Notes: a model not told the origin generated them from the letters alone. Shown: positions 23,605-32,721, counted from the stretch's first letter. The stretch is DNA of 51,326 nucleotides from an uncultured Clostridia bacterium (GCA_947624745.1 CANQLR010000018.1:1-51326); one strand, 5' to 3'. Translations and numbers: made by a program.

Positions 23605-25625
23605 GCAACGTTACGGTAGCAAAGACGGCGGGCTTCTGCTTCGGGGTAGACAGAGCGGTGAAGCTTGCCTATGAGGCCGCGGACAGGTATAAAAACGTTC
23701 TTACCCTCGGGGAGATAATCCACAACCCCGACGTCGTGGGGGATCTTTCCTCGCGCGGGGCGAGGGTGATTGACGACCTCGACGGAGTTACCGCGGCGGA
23801 CACGGTGATAATCCGCTCGCACGGCGTCGGCCCCGAGGTCTACGAGAGGCTTGCGGAGATAGGCGCAAGGGTAATCGACGCGACCTGCCCGTATGTGAAA
23901 AAGATACATCAGATAGTCAGCGAGAGGTCAAAAGCTGGGGACGTCATTCTGATAGCCGGCGACCCCGAGCATCCCGAAGTAAAGGGCATTGTCGGATATG
24001 CCAAAAATGAGTGCCATGTTTTCTCAGATACTGACATTCTGATGAAACTTATAAGAAAAATATATGAAAATCTGAAAAAACCTATTGCAATTTTATCTCA
24101 AACGACTTATAATATCTCTAAGTGGGAAGATTATAAACATTTGGTCTCGGGGCTCGAAGGGGTCACCGTGTACGACACCGTATGCGCGGCCACCGAAAAG
24201 CGTCAGACCGAAGCAAAAAAGCTTTCCGAGTCATGCGACGTAATGATAATCGTAGGCGGGTGTAACAGCTCAAACACCAAGAAGCTGTACGATATTTGCA
24301 GCGAAAACGCCGAATGTTATCTTGTCGAAAACGCGTCACAGCTCGGGGGCATTGATTTTTCCCATGCAAGATCCGCAGGGATCTCTGCCGGCGCGTCAAC
24401 CCCGGCGTATATTATCAAGGAGGTACAAAACACCATGACTGAAATTCTGACAAAGGAAGAGGAGTTCAACTTTGAAGAAGCTATTGAACAGACCTTCAAA
24501 AAAATATATACGGGAAAGAGAGTTAGCGGCATCGTCACTGCGGTAAACCCCACTGAAGTAATCGTCGATATCGGAACAAAGCAAACCGGATATATTCCAC
24601 AGTCTGAGCTTTCTTCCGACCCGTCCGTAAAGCCTTCCGACATCGTTTCGGTAGGAGACGAGATCGACGTTATCGTCACAAAGATCAACGACGTCGAGGG
24701 CATCGTCTATCTTTCCAAGAAGCAGGTAGACGCCCAGAAGGGCTACGACGAGGTAAAGGCCGCGGCGGATAACGGCACCACCGTTTCCGGCGTAGTCACA
24801 AACGTCATCAAGGGCGGCGTTATCGTCGTCGTCTCGGGAATGAGAGTGTTCGTTCCCGCTTCCCAGACCGGAGTAAGAGCTGATACCGGCTTGGACACGC
24901 TTTTAAAGCAGACCGTGAACCTTAAGATCATTGAGCTCAACGAGCAGCGCAAGCGCGCCGTAGGTTCGATCCGCAAGGTCGCCGCCGAGGAGAGAGCCGC
25001 CAAGCGCGCCGCCTTCTTCGAGACCGCCGAGGTCGGACAGACCGTCACCGGCGAGGTCAAATCCATCACCGACTACGGCGTATTCGTCGACGTCGGAGGA
25101 GTTGACGGCCTCGTAAGAAAGGCAGACCTCACCTGGGCAAGGATTAAACACCCGTCCGACGTTGTTTCGGTGGGAGACCATATCGAGGTCACCATCAAGG
25201 ACATCGACAAGGAGACCGGCAAGGTTTCCCTCGTCTACAAGAAGCAGTCGGAGAACCCGTGGGATCTATTCAAGGCGAATTACGAGCTGGGTCAGGTCGT
25301 AGAGGCCAAGATAGTCTCGATTACCAGCTTCGGCGCGTTCGCACAGATTATCCCCGGCATCGACGGACTTATCCACATCTCCCAGATCGCCGACCAGCGC
25401 GTCAATAACGTCGCGGACTTCCTTACCGTCGGCGACACCGTAAAGGCCAAGATCACCGAGTGCGATCTTGAAAAGAAGAGAGTAAGCCTTTCGATCCGCG
25501 CGCTTCTCGCCCCCGAGGAGGCAGCCGCTCCCGAAGAGGCTGACGAAGAGGTCGAGGTAGAGATACCGGCAGCGGAGGAGGCCGAAAAGGCTCCCGCAGA
25601 AGCCGAGACCGAAGCGGCAGAGTGA
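23601..25625 (+). CDS. ispH: Fused IspH (HMBPP reductase) and ribosomal protein S1
   Basis: A 674-residue fusion known from Clostridia. Residues 1-278 are 4-hydroxy-3-methylbut-2-enyl diphosphate reductase, the last MEP-pathway step. The [4Fe-4S] cysteines are at GFCFGVDRA, DATCPYV and DTVCAAT, and the substrate residues in IIHNPDV, EHPE and SQTT. From 279 come S1 repeats (KRVSGIVTAVNPTEVIVDIG, TVTGEVKSITDYGVFVDVGG, VVEAKIVSITSFGAFAQIIPG) and an acidic tail, about 396 residues, the usual length of a clostridial S1. An internal ribosome-binding site and in-frame ATG at the join could also give free S1. Confidence 0.96.
   Translation: MSNVTVAKTAGFCFGVDRAVKLAYEAADRYKNVLTLGEIIHNPDVVGDLSSRGARVIDDLDGVTAADTVIIRSHGVGPEVYERLAEIGARVIDATCPYVKKIHQIVSERSKAGDVILIAGDPEHPEVKGIVGYAKNECHVFSDTDILMKLIRKIYENLKKPIAILSQTTYNISKWEDYKHLVSGLEGVTVYDTVCAATEKRQTEAKKLSESCDVMIIVGGCNSSNTKKLYDICSENAECYLVENASQLGGIDFSHARSAGISAGASTPAYIIKEVQNTMTEILTKEEEFNFEEAIEQTFKKIYTGKRVSGIVTAVNPTEVIVDIGTKQTGYIPQSELSSDPSVKPSDIVSVGDEIDVIVTKINDVEGIVYLSKKQVDAQKGYDEVKAAADNGTTVSGVVTNVIKGGVIVVVSGMRVFVPASQTGVRADTGLDTLLKQTVNLKIIELNEQRKRAVGSIRKVAAEERAAKRAAFFETAEVGQTVTGEVKSITDYGVFVDVGGVDGLVRKADLTWARIKHPSDVVSVGDHIEVTIKDIDKETGKVSLVYKKQSENPWDLFKANYELGQVVEAKIVSITSFGAFAQIIPGIDGLIHISQIADQRVNNVADFLTVGDTVKAKITECDLEKKRVSLSIRALLAPEEAAAPEEADEEVEVEIPAAEEAEKAPAEAETEAAE
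24001..24140. other. AT-rich, codon-atypical patch inside ispH
   Basis: I count 39 G+C in these 140 bases (28%), against 33/60 in the preceding 60 bases and 26/40 in the following 40. Codons such as TTA, TCT, CAA, ATA and CCT, rare in neighbouring genes, cluster here. The frame and the conserved SQTT residues are intact, so the protein is preserved. It looks like a short tract exchanged from an AT-rich relative, or a local codon-usage feature. Confidence 0.8.
24417..24437 (+). promoter_or_regulatory. rpsA: Internal ribosome-binding site and start for free ribosomal protein S1
   Basis: AAGGAGGT at 24417-24424 lies 10 bases before an in-frame ATG at 24435-24437 (codon 279), exactly where IspH homology ends and S1 begins (MTEILTKEEEF). 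In the fusion these bases encode KEVQNT. It is probably the ancestral rpsA translation start, possibly still used. Confidence 0.75.
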
Positions 25626-25637
25626 TAAAGTTTCAAA

Positions 25638-25671
25638 GCGGCAGGGGAGCAGTCTCCTGCCGCAATTTTAA
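25638..25671 (+). terminator. Terminator after ispH-rpsA
   Basis: The 11-bp stem GCGGCAGGGGA (25638-25648)/TCTCCTGCCGC (25653-25663), with one G-T pair and a 4-nt loop, is followed by AATTTTAATT. Confidence 0.8.
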
Positions 25672-25705
25672 TTATTAAATTTCAGTTACATTTTCCTCTT
25701 TCCCC

Positions 25706-25734
25706 TTAACATTTTGGGAAATTTGTGCTATAAT
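25706..25734 (+). promoter_or_regulatory. Promoter of the class A PBP gene
   Basis: TTAACA at 25706-25711 and TATAAT at 25729-25734 with a 17-bp spacer. Confidence 0.75.
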
Positions 25735-25774
25735 TGCCTTAAAGAAGTGATAATTTCCGAAGGGAGACAATATC

Positions 25775-28114
25775 TTGCAAAAAGTGATCATGATACTGAA
25801 AAAGATCCGCAGGACGCTGAGAAGGATCTTCCGCCCGATAAAAAAGACATTGAGCACCGTGGGAATGGCGCTTTTGTGCCTGTTTTTGATCGCGGTCATA
25901 TCGGTGACGATAATCGGCTCGGCGTTCACGGTTTATATAGTTAATCTTATGGAGGGCACCTCCGAGGTTGTCCTCGACGACATCTCCTCGAGCTACACCA
26001 CTTATATCTACGCGCAGGACGAAAACGGCGACTGGATACCCTATGATATCCTGATGAGCGAGGGCGAAAAGCGCGTCTGGTGCGGACTTGAGAAGATACC
26101 GCAGTATGTTCAGGACGCCTTTGTCTATTCTGAGGACGAGCGCTTCTACAGCCACGACGGCGTGGACTTCCAGGGAATCTTGGCCGCATTCCGGGACATT
26201 ATCACCCAGAGAAGCGAGCGCGGCGCCTCGACCATTACCCAGCAGACCATAAAAAACATCACCGACGACCGAGCCGACCTTGACGACGGCGTTACCGCGG
26301 GCATGGCGAGAAAGATAAGGGAGCTTTACCGCGCCGTCCAGCTTGAAAAGCACTACACCAAGGACGATATCCTCGAGACGTATCTGAACCTTGTCCCTCT
26401 TAACAACAACATCTACGGCGTTCAGGCGGCGTCGAACTACTACTTCAACAAGGACGTTTCGGAGCTCAGCCTTGCCGAGGCTGCCTGCATCGCGGCTATC
26501 AACAAGAGCCCGACCCACAACGACCCGATCAGGCACCCCGACGCGAACCTTGAGCGGCGGATATATATACTCGACAAGATGCTTGAAAACGGCGCCATCT
26601 CCACGCAGGAGTATAACACCGCGAAAAACGCCGAGCTTAAGCTTATAGGCTCGATGTCCTACGCCAAAACGCAGGACAATCAGGTGCTCGACGCTTCGCA
26701 GCTTTCGGCATACGATAACTTCGACGACGTTTCGTCTTACTATGTCGATTCGGTGATAAACCAGTGCTGCGACATTTTCATGGACAAGTACGGAATCACC
26801 TGGGACGAGGCCTATCAGAAGCTGCGTTCCGGCGGTTATGAGGTCTACACCTGCGTCGACCTCGATATCCAGAAGCAGATAGAGGAGAAATACCTTGACT
26901 ACTATACCTTCTCGGAGGATGGCAACACCGACGTCCCGCAGAGCGCGTTCATAGTCATGGACTACGCGGGTAGGGTCTTGGCGGTGGTCGGGGGGATAGG
27001 CCCCAAGGAGGCTCCCCTTTGCCTCAACCGCGCCACCCAGTCGACCCGTCAGCCGGGTTCCGCGATAAAGCCGCTGGCTTCCTACTCTCTCGCGGTAGAT
27101 AAGGACCTCATCACCTGGTCGACAAGATTTTTAGACGTTCCGCTTCTCATCAAGGACTCCTCGATGGAAAACGGCTACGGCGGCGCCTGGCCGAGAAACT
27201 ACTCCACCACCGGCGCATACCGCACATCGTGGTCCAAAGAGTTCAACTTCACCTACCAGTGCCTCCAGCGCTCTTTGAACACCACCGCCGCGCAGATCGT
27301 CGAGCTTTTGAACCCGTCGACCTGCTTCGAGCAGCTCTACTATAAGCTCCACCTCGATACATTGGTTTTATACCGCGACGGCTCGACCGACGTTGCCCGC
27401 TCGCCGATGTCTGTCGGCGCTCTGACCGACGGCGTTACGCTTCAGGACATGGCCGCGGCCTACCAGATATTCGGAAACGGCGGGTATTACTACGACTCCA
27501 CCTTCGTCACAAGGATCCTTGACAACTCGGGCGAGGTCATCTATAATCACAACTTCAATGGCGAAATGGTTTTGAGCGAAAGCTCGGCCTACGTCATGAA
27601 CCGCATGATGGAAACGGTCGTCTCCGGCTCGCGGGGAACGGCAAGAAAGGCCAAGCTTGACGGAGTTGAGCTGATCGCGAAAACGGGTACCACGCAGGAC
27701 TGGAACGACCTTTGGTTCATGGGCTGCACGCCCGAATACGTCACCGGCCTCTGGATAGGTCACGATATCCCGACCGAGATAGACACCGACAACTGCTACG
27801 GCTCGCCGGATATGTGGTCGAATATCTTCAAGGACATTGCCGAAAATGAGGAGATAAAGACCTTCAAGCCCTCCTCGGGCGTAGTAACTCGGCAGTACTG
27901 CACCGTGACCGGCCTCGTTGCGGGCGACAACTGCACCTCGACAAACACAGGTTTTTACAAGCGCACGAATATCCCCGGGGTCTGCTCGGGCGAGCATATT
28001 ACCGAGGAAATCCCCTCCGGCACCACGGTCATCGTCACCGACGGCGTGGACACCGACGAGTTTGAGCAGACTACCGGCGAAAGGTATAACTACCGCTTCG
28101 AGATAATCAATTAG
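25775..28114 (+). CDS. Class A penicillin-binding protein (transglycosylase/transpeptidase)
   Basis: A 779-residue PBP1A-type enzyme that polymerises and cross-links peptidoglycan. A membrane anchor lies at about residues 28-55. The GT51 domain has EDERFYSHDGVDFQG with the catalytic glutamate, GASTITQQTIKN and KIRELYRAVQLEKHYTKDDILETYLN. The transpeptidase domain has the serine motif QPGSAIKPLASY, SLNTTA (SxN) and KTGTTQDW. Start TTG at 25775 follows AAGGGAG by a normal spacing. An ATG five codons later (25790) is an alternative. It has its own promoter. Confidence 0.95.
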   Translation: MQKVIMILKKIRRTLRRIFRPIKKTLSTVGMALLCLFLIAVISVTIIGSAFTVYIVNLMEGTSEVVLDDISSSYTTYIYAQDENGDWIPYDILMSEGEKRVWCGLEKIPQYVQDAFVYSEDERFYSHDGVDFQGILAAFRDIITQRSERGASTITQQTIKNITDDRADLDDGVTAGMARKIRELYRAVQLEKHYTKDDILETYLNLVPLNNNIYGVQAASNYYFNKDVSELSLAEAACIAAINKSPTHNDPIRHPDANLERRIYILDKMLENGAISTQEYNTAKNAELKLIGSMSYAKTQDNQVLDASQLSAYDNFDDVSSYYVDSVINQCCDIFMDKYGITWDEAYQKLRSGGYEVYTCVDLDIQKQIEEKYLDYYTFSEDGNTDVPQSAFIVMDYAGRVLAVVGGIGPKEAPLCLNRATQSTRQPGSAIKPLASYSLAVDKDLITWSTRFLDVPLLIKDSSMENGYGGAWPRNYSTTGAYRTSWSKEFNFTYQCLQRSLNTTAAQIVELLNPSTCFEQLYYKLHLDTLVLYRDGSTDVARSPMSVGALTDGVTLQDMAAAYQIFGNGGYYYDSTFVTRILDNSGEVIYNHNFNGEMVLSESSAYVMNRMMETVVSGSRGTARKAKLDGVELIAKTGTTQDWNDLWFMGCTPEYVTGLWIGHDIPTEIDTDNCYGSPDMWSNIFKDIAENEEIKTFKPSSGVVTRQYCTVTGLVAGDNCTSTNTGFYKRTNIPGVCSGEHITEEIPSGTTVIVTDGVDTDEFEQTTGERYNYRFEIIN

Positions 28115-28161
28115 AGCGCCGGCAACGCGAGACCCTCAAAAAACCGAAAGGATCTGAAAAT

Positions 28162-29265
28162 ATGCGCCTTTGCTGTCCCTGCCACTTCGGGATCGAAAGC
28201 GTTCTGAACTTCGAGATAAAAAGAATAGGCGGCGAAAATATTTCGGTGTCCGACGGGAGGATATCCTTTGACGGCGGCCGTGAGCTTATCGCGAGGGCAA
28301 ATATCCGCCTGTCGACCGCGGAGCGCGTTCTTATAGAGCTCGGAAGCTTTAAGGCCGAGACCTTTTCGGAGCTTTTCGACGGCGTAAAAGCGCTTCCCTT
28401 GGAGAATTTTATCGAGCCTGACGACGCCTTTCCCGTCAAGGGGCACAGCCTAAGGTCGAAGCTTCGCTCTATCCCCGACTGTCAGTCGATAATAAAAAAG
28501 GCCGCCGCAGAGCGCCTGAAATCGGCTCACAAGGTCGTAAGCCTTCCCGAAACGGGCGTGAAAAAGCAGCTTTCCTTTAATATACTTAAGGATATCGCGA
28601 CGGTGTATCTCGACACCTCCGGCGAGGGGCTCCACAAGCGCGGCTACCGAAAAAATTCCAACGACGCCCCGATAAAGGAGACGCTCGCCGCGGGCATAGT
28701 CGATCTTTCGCATATCCGGCGGGACAGCATCGCGGTCGACCCGATGTGCGGCAGCGGCACAATTTTGATAGAATCCGCCCTCAAGGCGCTGAACATCGCC
28801 CCGGGGCTCCAAAGGGGATTTTCCGCCGAAAGCTGGGACTTTATCCCCCAAAAAATCTGGCATGACGAGCGCGAGGCCGCACGGGCAGACATAAAGGTCT
28901 CCGACTTTAAGGCCTACGGCTTCGATATCGACCCGCGCGCGGTCTCGCTAAGCATCGAAAACAGCCGCAAGGCCGGGGTGGGGGAGCGAATCGAAATAAA
29001 AAACCGGGACATAAAAAACTACGTCCCGATAAAAAATTCGACCGTCATCTGCAACCCGCCATACGGCGAGCGCCTTCTGGAGATCCGTCAAGCCGAGGAG
29101 CTTTACAGGACGATGGGCGAGGTTTTATGCCCGTCGAAGGAAAACCCCTGCTACATAATCTCCCCGCACGAGGAGTTTGAAAAATTCTTCGGCAAGCGCG
29201 CCGACAAAATGCGAAAGCTCTACAACGGCATGATAAAGTGCAACCTCTATATGTACTATCTCTGA
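28162..29265 (+). CDS. THUMP-domain 23S rRNA guanine-N2 methyltransferase-like protein
   Basis: A 367-residue RNA methyltransferase of the RlmL/YpsC type. The N-terminal ferredoxin-like and THUMP region (about 1-155) starts MRLCCPCHFGIESVLNFEIKRIGG. The Rossmann domain has VDPMCGSGTILIESALKA (motif I), YGFDIDPRAVSLSIENSRKAG and the catalytic NPPYGER. GAAAGGATC lies upstream of the ATG. It overlaps the convergent mtaB gene by 10 bp at the stops. The exact rRNA position modified cannot be told from sequence. Confidence 0.93.
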   Translation: MRLCCPCHFGIESVLNFEIKRIGGENISVSDGRISFDGGRELIARANIRLSTAERVLIELGSFKAETFSELFDGVKALPLENFIEPDDAFPVKGHSLRSKLRSIPDCQSIIKKAAAERLKSAHKVVSLPETGVKKQLSFNILKDIATVYLDTSGEGLHKRGYRKNSNDAPIKETLAAGIVDLSHIRRDSIAVDPMCGSGTILIESALKALNIAPGLQRGFSAESWDFIPQKIWHDEREAARADIKVSDFKAYGFDIDPRAVSLSIENSRKAGVGERIEIKNRDIKNYVPIKNSTVICNPPYGERLLEIRQAEELYRTMGEVLCPSKENPCYIISPHEEFEKFFGKRADKMRKLYNGMIKCNLYMYYL

Positions 29266-30521
29266 ACTATCTCGCCGATGAGCCCGTCCCCGTCCGCGCC
29301 GATTATGCGGACTGTCCGGAGCTCTCTGAACAGTGTGTCTGTAAAGCGTTTGACCCTTACAAACTGATAATTCTCCGCATGGCCGCCGTGCCATTCGGGG
29401 GATTTTTCTCTTTCAAACAAAACGTTGAGCTCCCTGCCGATGAGGCTTTGGCGATACCTCTCGGCGCTCTCCGCGACCGCCTCCGCCATCAGCCTCGCGC
29501 GCTCCTCCTTTACCGCTTTAGGCACTTGATCGGGATACCCCGCCGCCGCGGTTCCCTCCCGCCGCGAATAGGGGAATATGTGCGCGTCTGAAAAGCCTAT
29601 CGCCTTTACAGTCTTGAGCGATTCCGCGAAGTCTTCCTCCGTCTCGCCGGGGAAGCCGACCATAATGTCGGTTGTTATAGCGCAGCCGGGGAAAAGCTCC
29701 CGCAGGCGGGAAACGATTGTAAAGTATTTTTCCTTGTCATATTTTCTCCTCATTCTTTTGAGCGTTCTGTTCGAGCCGGATTGCAGCGCAAGGTGAAAGT
29801 GCGGGCAGAGTTTTTCGATTTGCGAAAGCTTTGTGATTATCTGATCACTGAGCTCCTCCGGCTCGATCGAGCCGAGCCGCACCCTCGTGATCTCTCCCGC
29901 CGCCGCTTTGACCGCGTCGTAAAGATCGAGCGCAGCCCCTTTCCCGTAGTCCGAAAGGTTTATACCGACTATCACGGCCTCCTTGACTCCGCTTTTAGAC
30001 AGCGCCGCCGCCTCGCGCCTGATGATCTCGGGCTCCTTAAAGCGCGAGCGCCCCCTTGCGTAGGGTATCACACAGTATGAGCAGAACCTGTCGCAGCCGT
30101 CCTGAACCTTGATTATCCCGCGGGTCTTTCTGCCCGCGCCGGAAAGCTCCTCGAGGCTTATCGGGTCTGGGAGCTCATCGCCCATAATTTTCGCGCCCCT
30201 GAATTTTTCATACTCCTCCGGCAGCAAAAGCTTGTCCTTTGTCCCCAAAACGATGTCCGCGCCGTCGATATGCTTATTTAACTCGCCGTAGCAGCCGACC
30301 ACCGCTATCACCGCGCCCGGGCTTTCGCGGCGAAGCCTTTTTATCAGCTGACGAAGCTTCGAGTCGGACTGCGCGGTGACGGTGCAGCTGTTTATAACGC
30401 AGAGCTCGGCATCCGATGGGCTATTTGTTTCGGCGTGGCCGAGGGCGGAAAAGCGCTGTTTTAAGATCTCCGTCTCGTACTGGTTGACCTTGCAGCCGAA
30501 GGTATAGTAATAAATGAACAT
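29256..30521 (-). CDS. mtaB: tRNA t6A37 methylthiotransferase MtaB
   Basis: A 421-residue radical-SAM enzyme adding a methylthio group to N6-threonylcarbamoyladenosine at tRNA position 37 (ms2t6A). The N-terminal UPF0004 domain carries FGCKVNQYETE, CVINSCTVTAQSD and VVGCYGEL, whose cysteines bind the auxiliary cluster. The radical-SAM motif is CDRFCSYCVIPYARGRSR (about residue 140). A short TRAM-like C-terminus binds tRNA. It has no close minus-strand partners. The downstream stop overlaps the convergent methyltransferase by 10 bp, an overlap that leaves no room for a terminator. Confidence 0.95.
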   Translation of the reverse strand: MFIYYYTFGCKVNQYETEILKQRFSALGHAETNSPSDAELCVINSCTVTAQSDSKLRQLIKRLRRESPGAVIAVVGCYGELNKHIDGADIVLGTKDKLLLPEEYEKFRGAKIMGDELPDPISLEELSGAGRKTRGIIKVQDGCDRFCSYCVIPYARGRSRFKEPEIIRREAAALSKSGVKEAVIVGINLSDYGKGAALDLYDAVKAAAGEITRVRLGSIEPEELSDQIITKLSQIEKLCPHFHLALQSGSNRTLKRMRRKYDKEKYFTIVSRLRELFPGCAITTDIMVGFPGETEEDFAESLKTVKAIGFSDAHIFPYSRREGTAAAGYPDQVPKAVKEERARLMAEAVAESAERYRQSLIGRELNVLFEREKSPEWHGGHAENYQFVRVKRFTDTLFRELRTVRIIGADGDGLIGEIVQR

Positions 30522-30571
30522 ATTTTCACCCGATTGTTGCTTAATTTTTTCGTCAAAAACCCAAAAACCGC

Positions 30572-30600
30572 TTGACAGCGCTTTTTAGGACTGCTATACT
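30572..30600 (+). promoter_or_regulatory. Promoter of the HPr-like gene
   Basis: TTGACA at 30572-30577 and TATACT at 30595-30600, 17-bp spacer: close to consensus, so the gene is probably well expressed. Confidence 0.85.
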
Positions 30601-30633
30601 AAAAGAAAATAAATTTGTTTGGAGGCATTTTCT

Positions 30634-30864
30634 ATGACTGCTGTAAAAATAAAGCTCGGCACGATAACCGACGTTAAGGAATTTGTAAACGCCGTCACCC
30701 TCTGCGACTATGAGGTCGACCTTGTTTCGGGAAGATACGCCATCGACGCGAAGTCGATAATGGGCATTTTCAGCTTGGACCTCACCCAGCCGGTCGACAT
30801 GATAGTACATACCGACGAGTGCGGGGGATTTTTGCAGAGCGTCGACAAATTCATCGTAAAATAA
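30634..30864 (+). CDS. HPr-family protein lacking the phosphorylatable histidine
   Basis: A 76-residue HPr-fold protein. In the phosphotransferase carrier HPr the active site reads GLHARP with His15. The same place here is TITDVKEF (about residues 10-17), without histidine. The regulatory-site motif KSIMG is kept (Ser41-Ile-Met-Gly, equal to HPr Ser46). That combination recalls Crh, the Bacillus HPr-like regulator of catabolite control that works only in the serine-phosphorylated form. GGAGG at 30621-30625 sets the start at 30634. It is a single-gene unit between its own promoter and terminator. Confidence 0.85.
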   Translation: MTAVKIKLGTITDVKEFVNAVTLCDYEVDLVSGRYAIDAKSIMGIFSLDLTQPVDMIVHTDECGGFLQSVDKFIVK

Positions 30865-30870
30865 GAGCTT

Positions 30871-30896
30871 GCCGCCCGGTTTTGGGCGGCTTTTTT
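30871..30896. terminator. Terminator between the HPr-like gene and asnB
   Basis: The stem GCCGCCC (30871-30877)/GGGCGGC (30884-30890) is followed by TTTTTT. It also lies at the end of the convergent asnB and may serve both genes. Confidence 0.9.
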
Positions 30897-30897
30897 A

Positions 30898-32721
30898 TCA
30901 GCTGAAGAAAACCTCGTGCCAGACAAGGAAGGTATAGACGGTCCAGATCTTTCGGGAGTTGTCGTATTTTCCCTCGCGGTGCTGATCCAAAAGCTCCACG
31001 AGCTTGTCGGTGTTGAAAAACTGCTTCGAGCGCTCGCTCTCAAACGCGGCTCTGACCTTATTATAGTATTCGTCCTGCTTGAGCCATACTCTTATCGGCA
31101 CCGGGAAGCCGAGCTTTTTCTTGTTTGCCGTAAGCGGCGGGCAGGCAGCGAGGGCCGCCTTTCTCATCGCGAACTTTGTGTTTTCTTTTGTCACGCGGTA
31201 TTTTTTCGGGATCCTCTGCGCGAGCGCCATGACCTCCCTGTCAAGAAATGGCACCCTAAGCTCAAGAGAATTCGACATCGACATCTTATCCGCTTTCAGT
31301 AGAATGTCCCCGGTCATCCACATATTCAGGTCGAGATACTGCATCTTCGTGACGTTGTCCTTGTCCCTGACCTTGTCGTAAAACGGCTTAGTGATCTCCT
31401 TTGCCGACGGCGCGTCGGTGGTAATTTTAAGGAGAGATTTTCTCTCCTTTTCCGAGAAAATGTAGGCGTTCCCGATAAATCTTTCCTCAAGATCCTTTCC
31501 TCTGCGGATCAGGAAGTTGAGCCCCCTGTGCGCGGGAAGCTTCTCGGCGCATTTTCCGATGCAGCGCCTGATGGGGCGGGGGATCAGGTTATATATCGCG
31601 ACGTCGTCCGGCTCCTTGTATATATTGTATCCGCCGAAGATCTCGTCAGCGCCCTCGCCCGAAAGAACGACCTTGACCTTCTCGGCGGCGAGCCTGCAAA
31701 CGAAGTAGAGCGCCACCGCCGCGGGGTCGGCTAAAGGTTCGTCCATGTGATACTGTATTTTCGGGAAATTGTCCCAATACTCCTCGGCGGTTATTACCTT
31801 GGAAATATTATCCTTTCCGATGTATTTTGAAAACTCCTTCGCATAGCCTATCTCGTTGTATCTTTCGTCCTCGCCGAAGCCCACGGTAAAGGTCTTGTCG
31901 ACGTTTGCGACCGCCGCGACATAGCTCGAATCGACGCCGCTCGACAAAAAGCTCCCGACCTCGACGTCGGCTATCTTATGCGCGCTGACCGAATCTTTGA
32001 ACGTCTCGGATATTTTTTCCACCCACTCGTCCAAATTCGGCCCTTCGTCCGCGTCAAAGCTTATCTCCCAGTAACGCCCGGTCGAAAGCTTCCCGCCCGA
32101 GTATGTAAACCAGTGCGCCGGCAGAAGCTTGAAAACGCCCTTGAAAAAGGTCTCCTCGCAGGGCGAATACTGAAACGTCAGGTAATTTTCAAGCGCCGTC
32201 GTATTGAGTTCCTTTTTGAATCCGGGATGCTTTAGAAAGCTCTTTATTTCGGAGCCGTACATAAAAGTTCCGTTCATCTCGGTATAGTAAAGCGGCTTTA
32301 TGCCGAAGAAATCCCTCGCGCCGAAAAGCTCCTTTTTGTTTTTGTCCCAGATAACGAACGCAAACATACCCCGAAGCCTTGGGAGCATATCCTTTCCCCA
32401 CTCCTCGTAGCCGTGAAGCAAAACCTCCGAGTCGGTGTTGGTCTTAAAGCAGTGCCCCGCGCTTATAAGCTCCTCGCGGAGGCTTTGGTAGTTATATATC
32501 TCCCCGTTGAAGGTCAAAACCATCGAGCCGTCCTCGTTGAATATCGGCTGAGAGCCGGTGGAAAGGTCGATTATCGAGAGCCTGCGAAAGCCCATGGCGA
32601 TGTCCTCGTCGACATATTTTCCCCCCGAATCCGGCCCGCGGTGGCGTATAGCCTCCATCATTTTTTCAATTACCTGCTCTGCCTCGGGTATTTTGTTTGT
32701 AAATCCAACTATTCCGCACAT
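30898..32721 (-). CDS. asnB: Asparagine synthetase B (glutamine-hydrolysing)
   Basis: A 607-residue enzyme making asparagine from aspartate, ATP and glutamine. The start at 32719-32721 gives MCGIVGF, so the catalytic N-terminal cysteine is Cys2 after methionine removal. An upstream in-frame ATG would bury it. The glutaminase domain has RHRGPDSGG and LTFNGEIYNYQSLREEL. The synthetase domain has the pyrophosphate loop SSGVDSSYVAAVA and LSGEGADEIFGGY. CAAGGAGAGA precedes the start. It has its own promoter. Confidence 0.96.
   Translation of the reverse strand: MCGIVGFTNKIPEAEQVIEKMMEAIRHRGPDSGGKYVDEDIAMGFRRLSIIDLSTGSQPIFNEDGSMVLTFNGEIYNYQSLREELISAGHCFKTNTDSEVLLHGYEEWGKDMLPRLRGMFAFVIWDKNKKELFGARDFFGIKPLYYTEMNGTFMYGSEIKSFLKHPGFKKELNTTALENYLTFQYSPCEETFFKGVFKLLPAHWFTYSGGKLSTGRYWEISFDADEGPNLDEWVEKISETFKDSVSAHKIADVEVGSFLSSGVDSSYVAAVANVDKTFTVGFGEDERYNEIGYAKEFSKYIGKDNISKVITAEEYWDNFPKIQYHMDEPLADPAAVALYFVCRLAAEKVKVVLSGEGADEIFGGYNIYKEPDDVAIYNLIPRPIRRCIGKCAEKLPAHRGLNFLIRRGKDLEERFIGNAYIFSEKERKSLLKITTDAPSAKEITKPFYDKVRDKDNVTKMQYLDLNMWMTGDILLKADKMSMSNSLELRVPFLDREVMALAQRIPKKYRVTKENTKFAMRKAALAACPPLTANKKKLGFPVPIRVWLKQDEYYNKVRAAFESERSKQFFNTDKLVELLDQHREGKYDNSRKIWTVYTFLVWHEVFFS

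Noticed and set aside
24001-24140. The AT-rich tract as a mobile intron or insertion in ispH
   Set aside because: The frame is open and the conserved IspH residues run through it, so nothing has been inserted.
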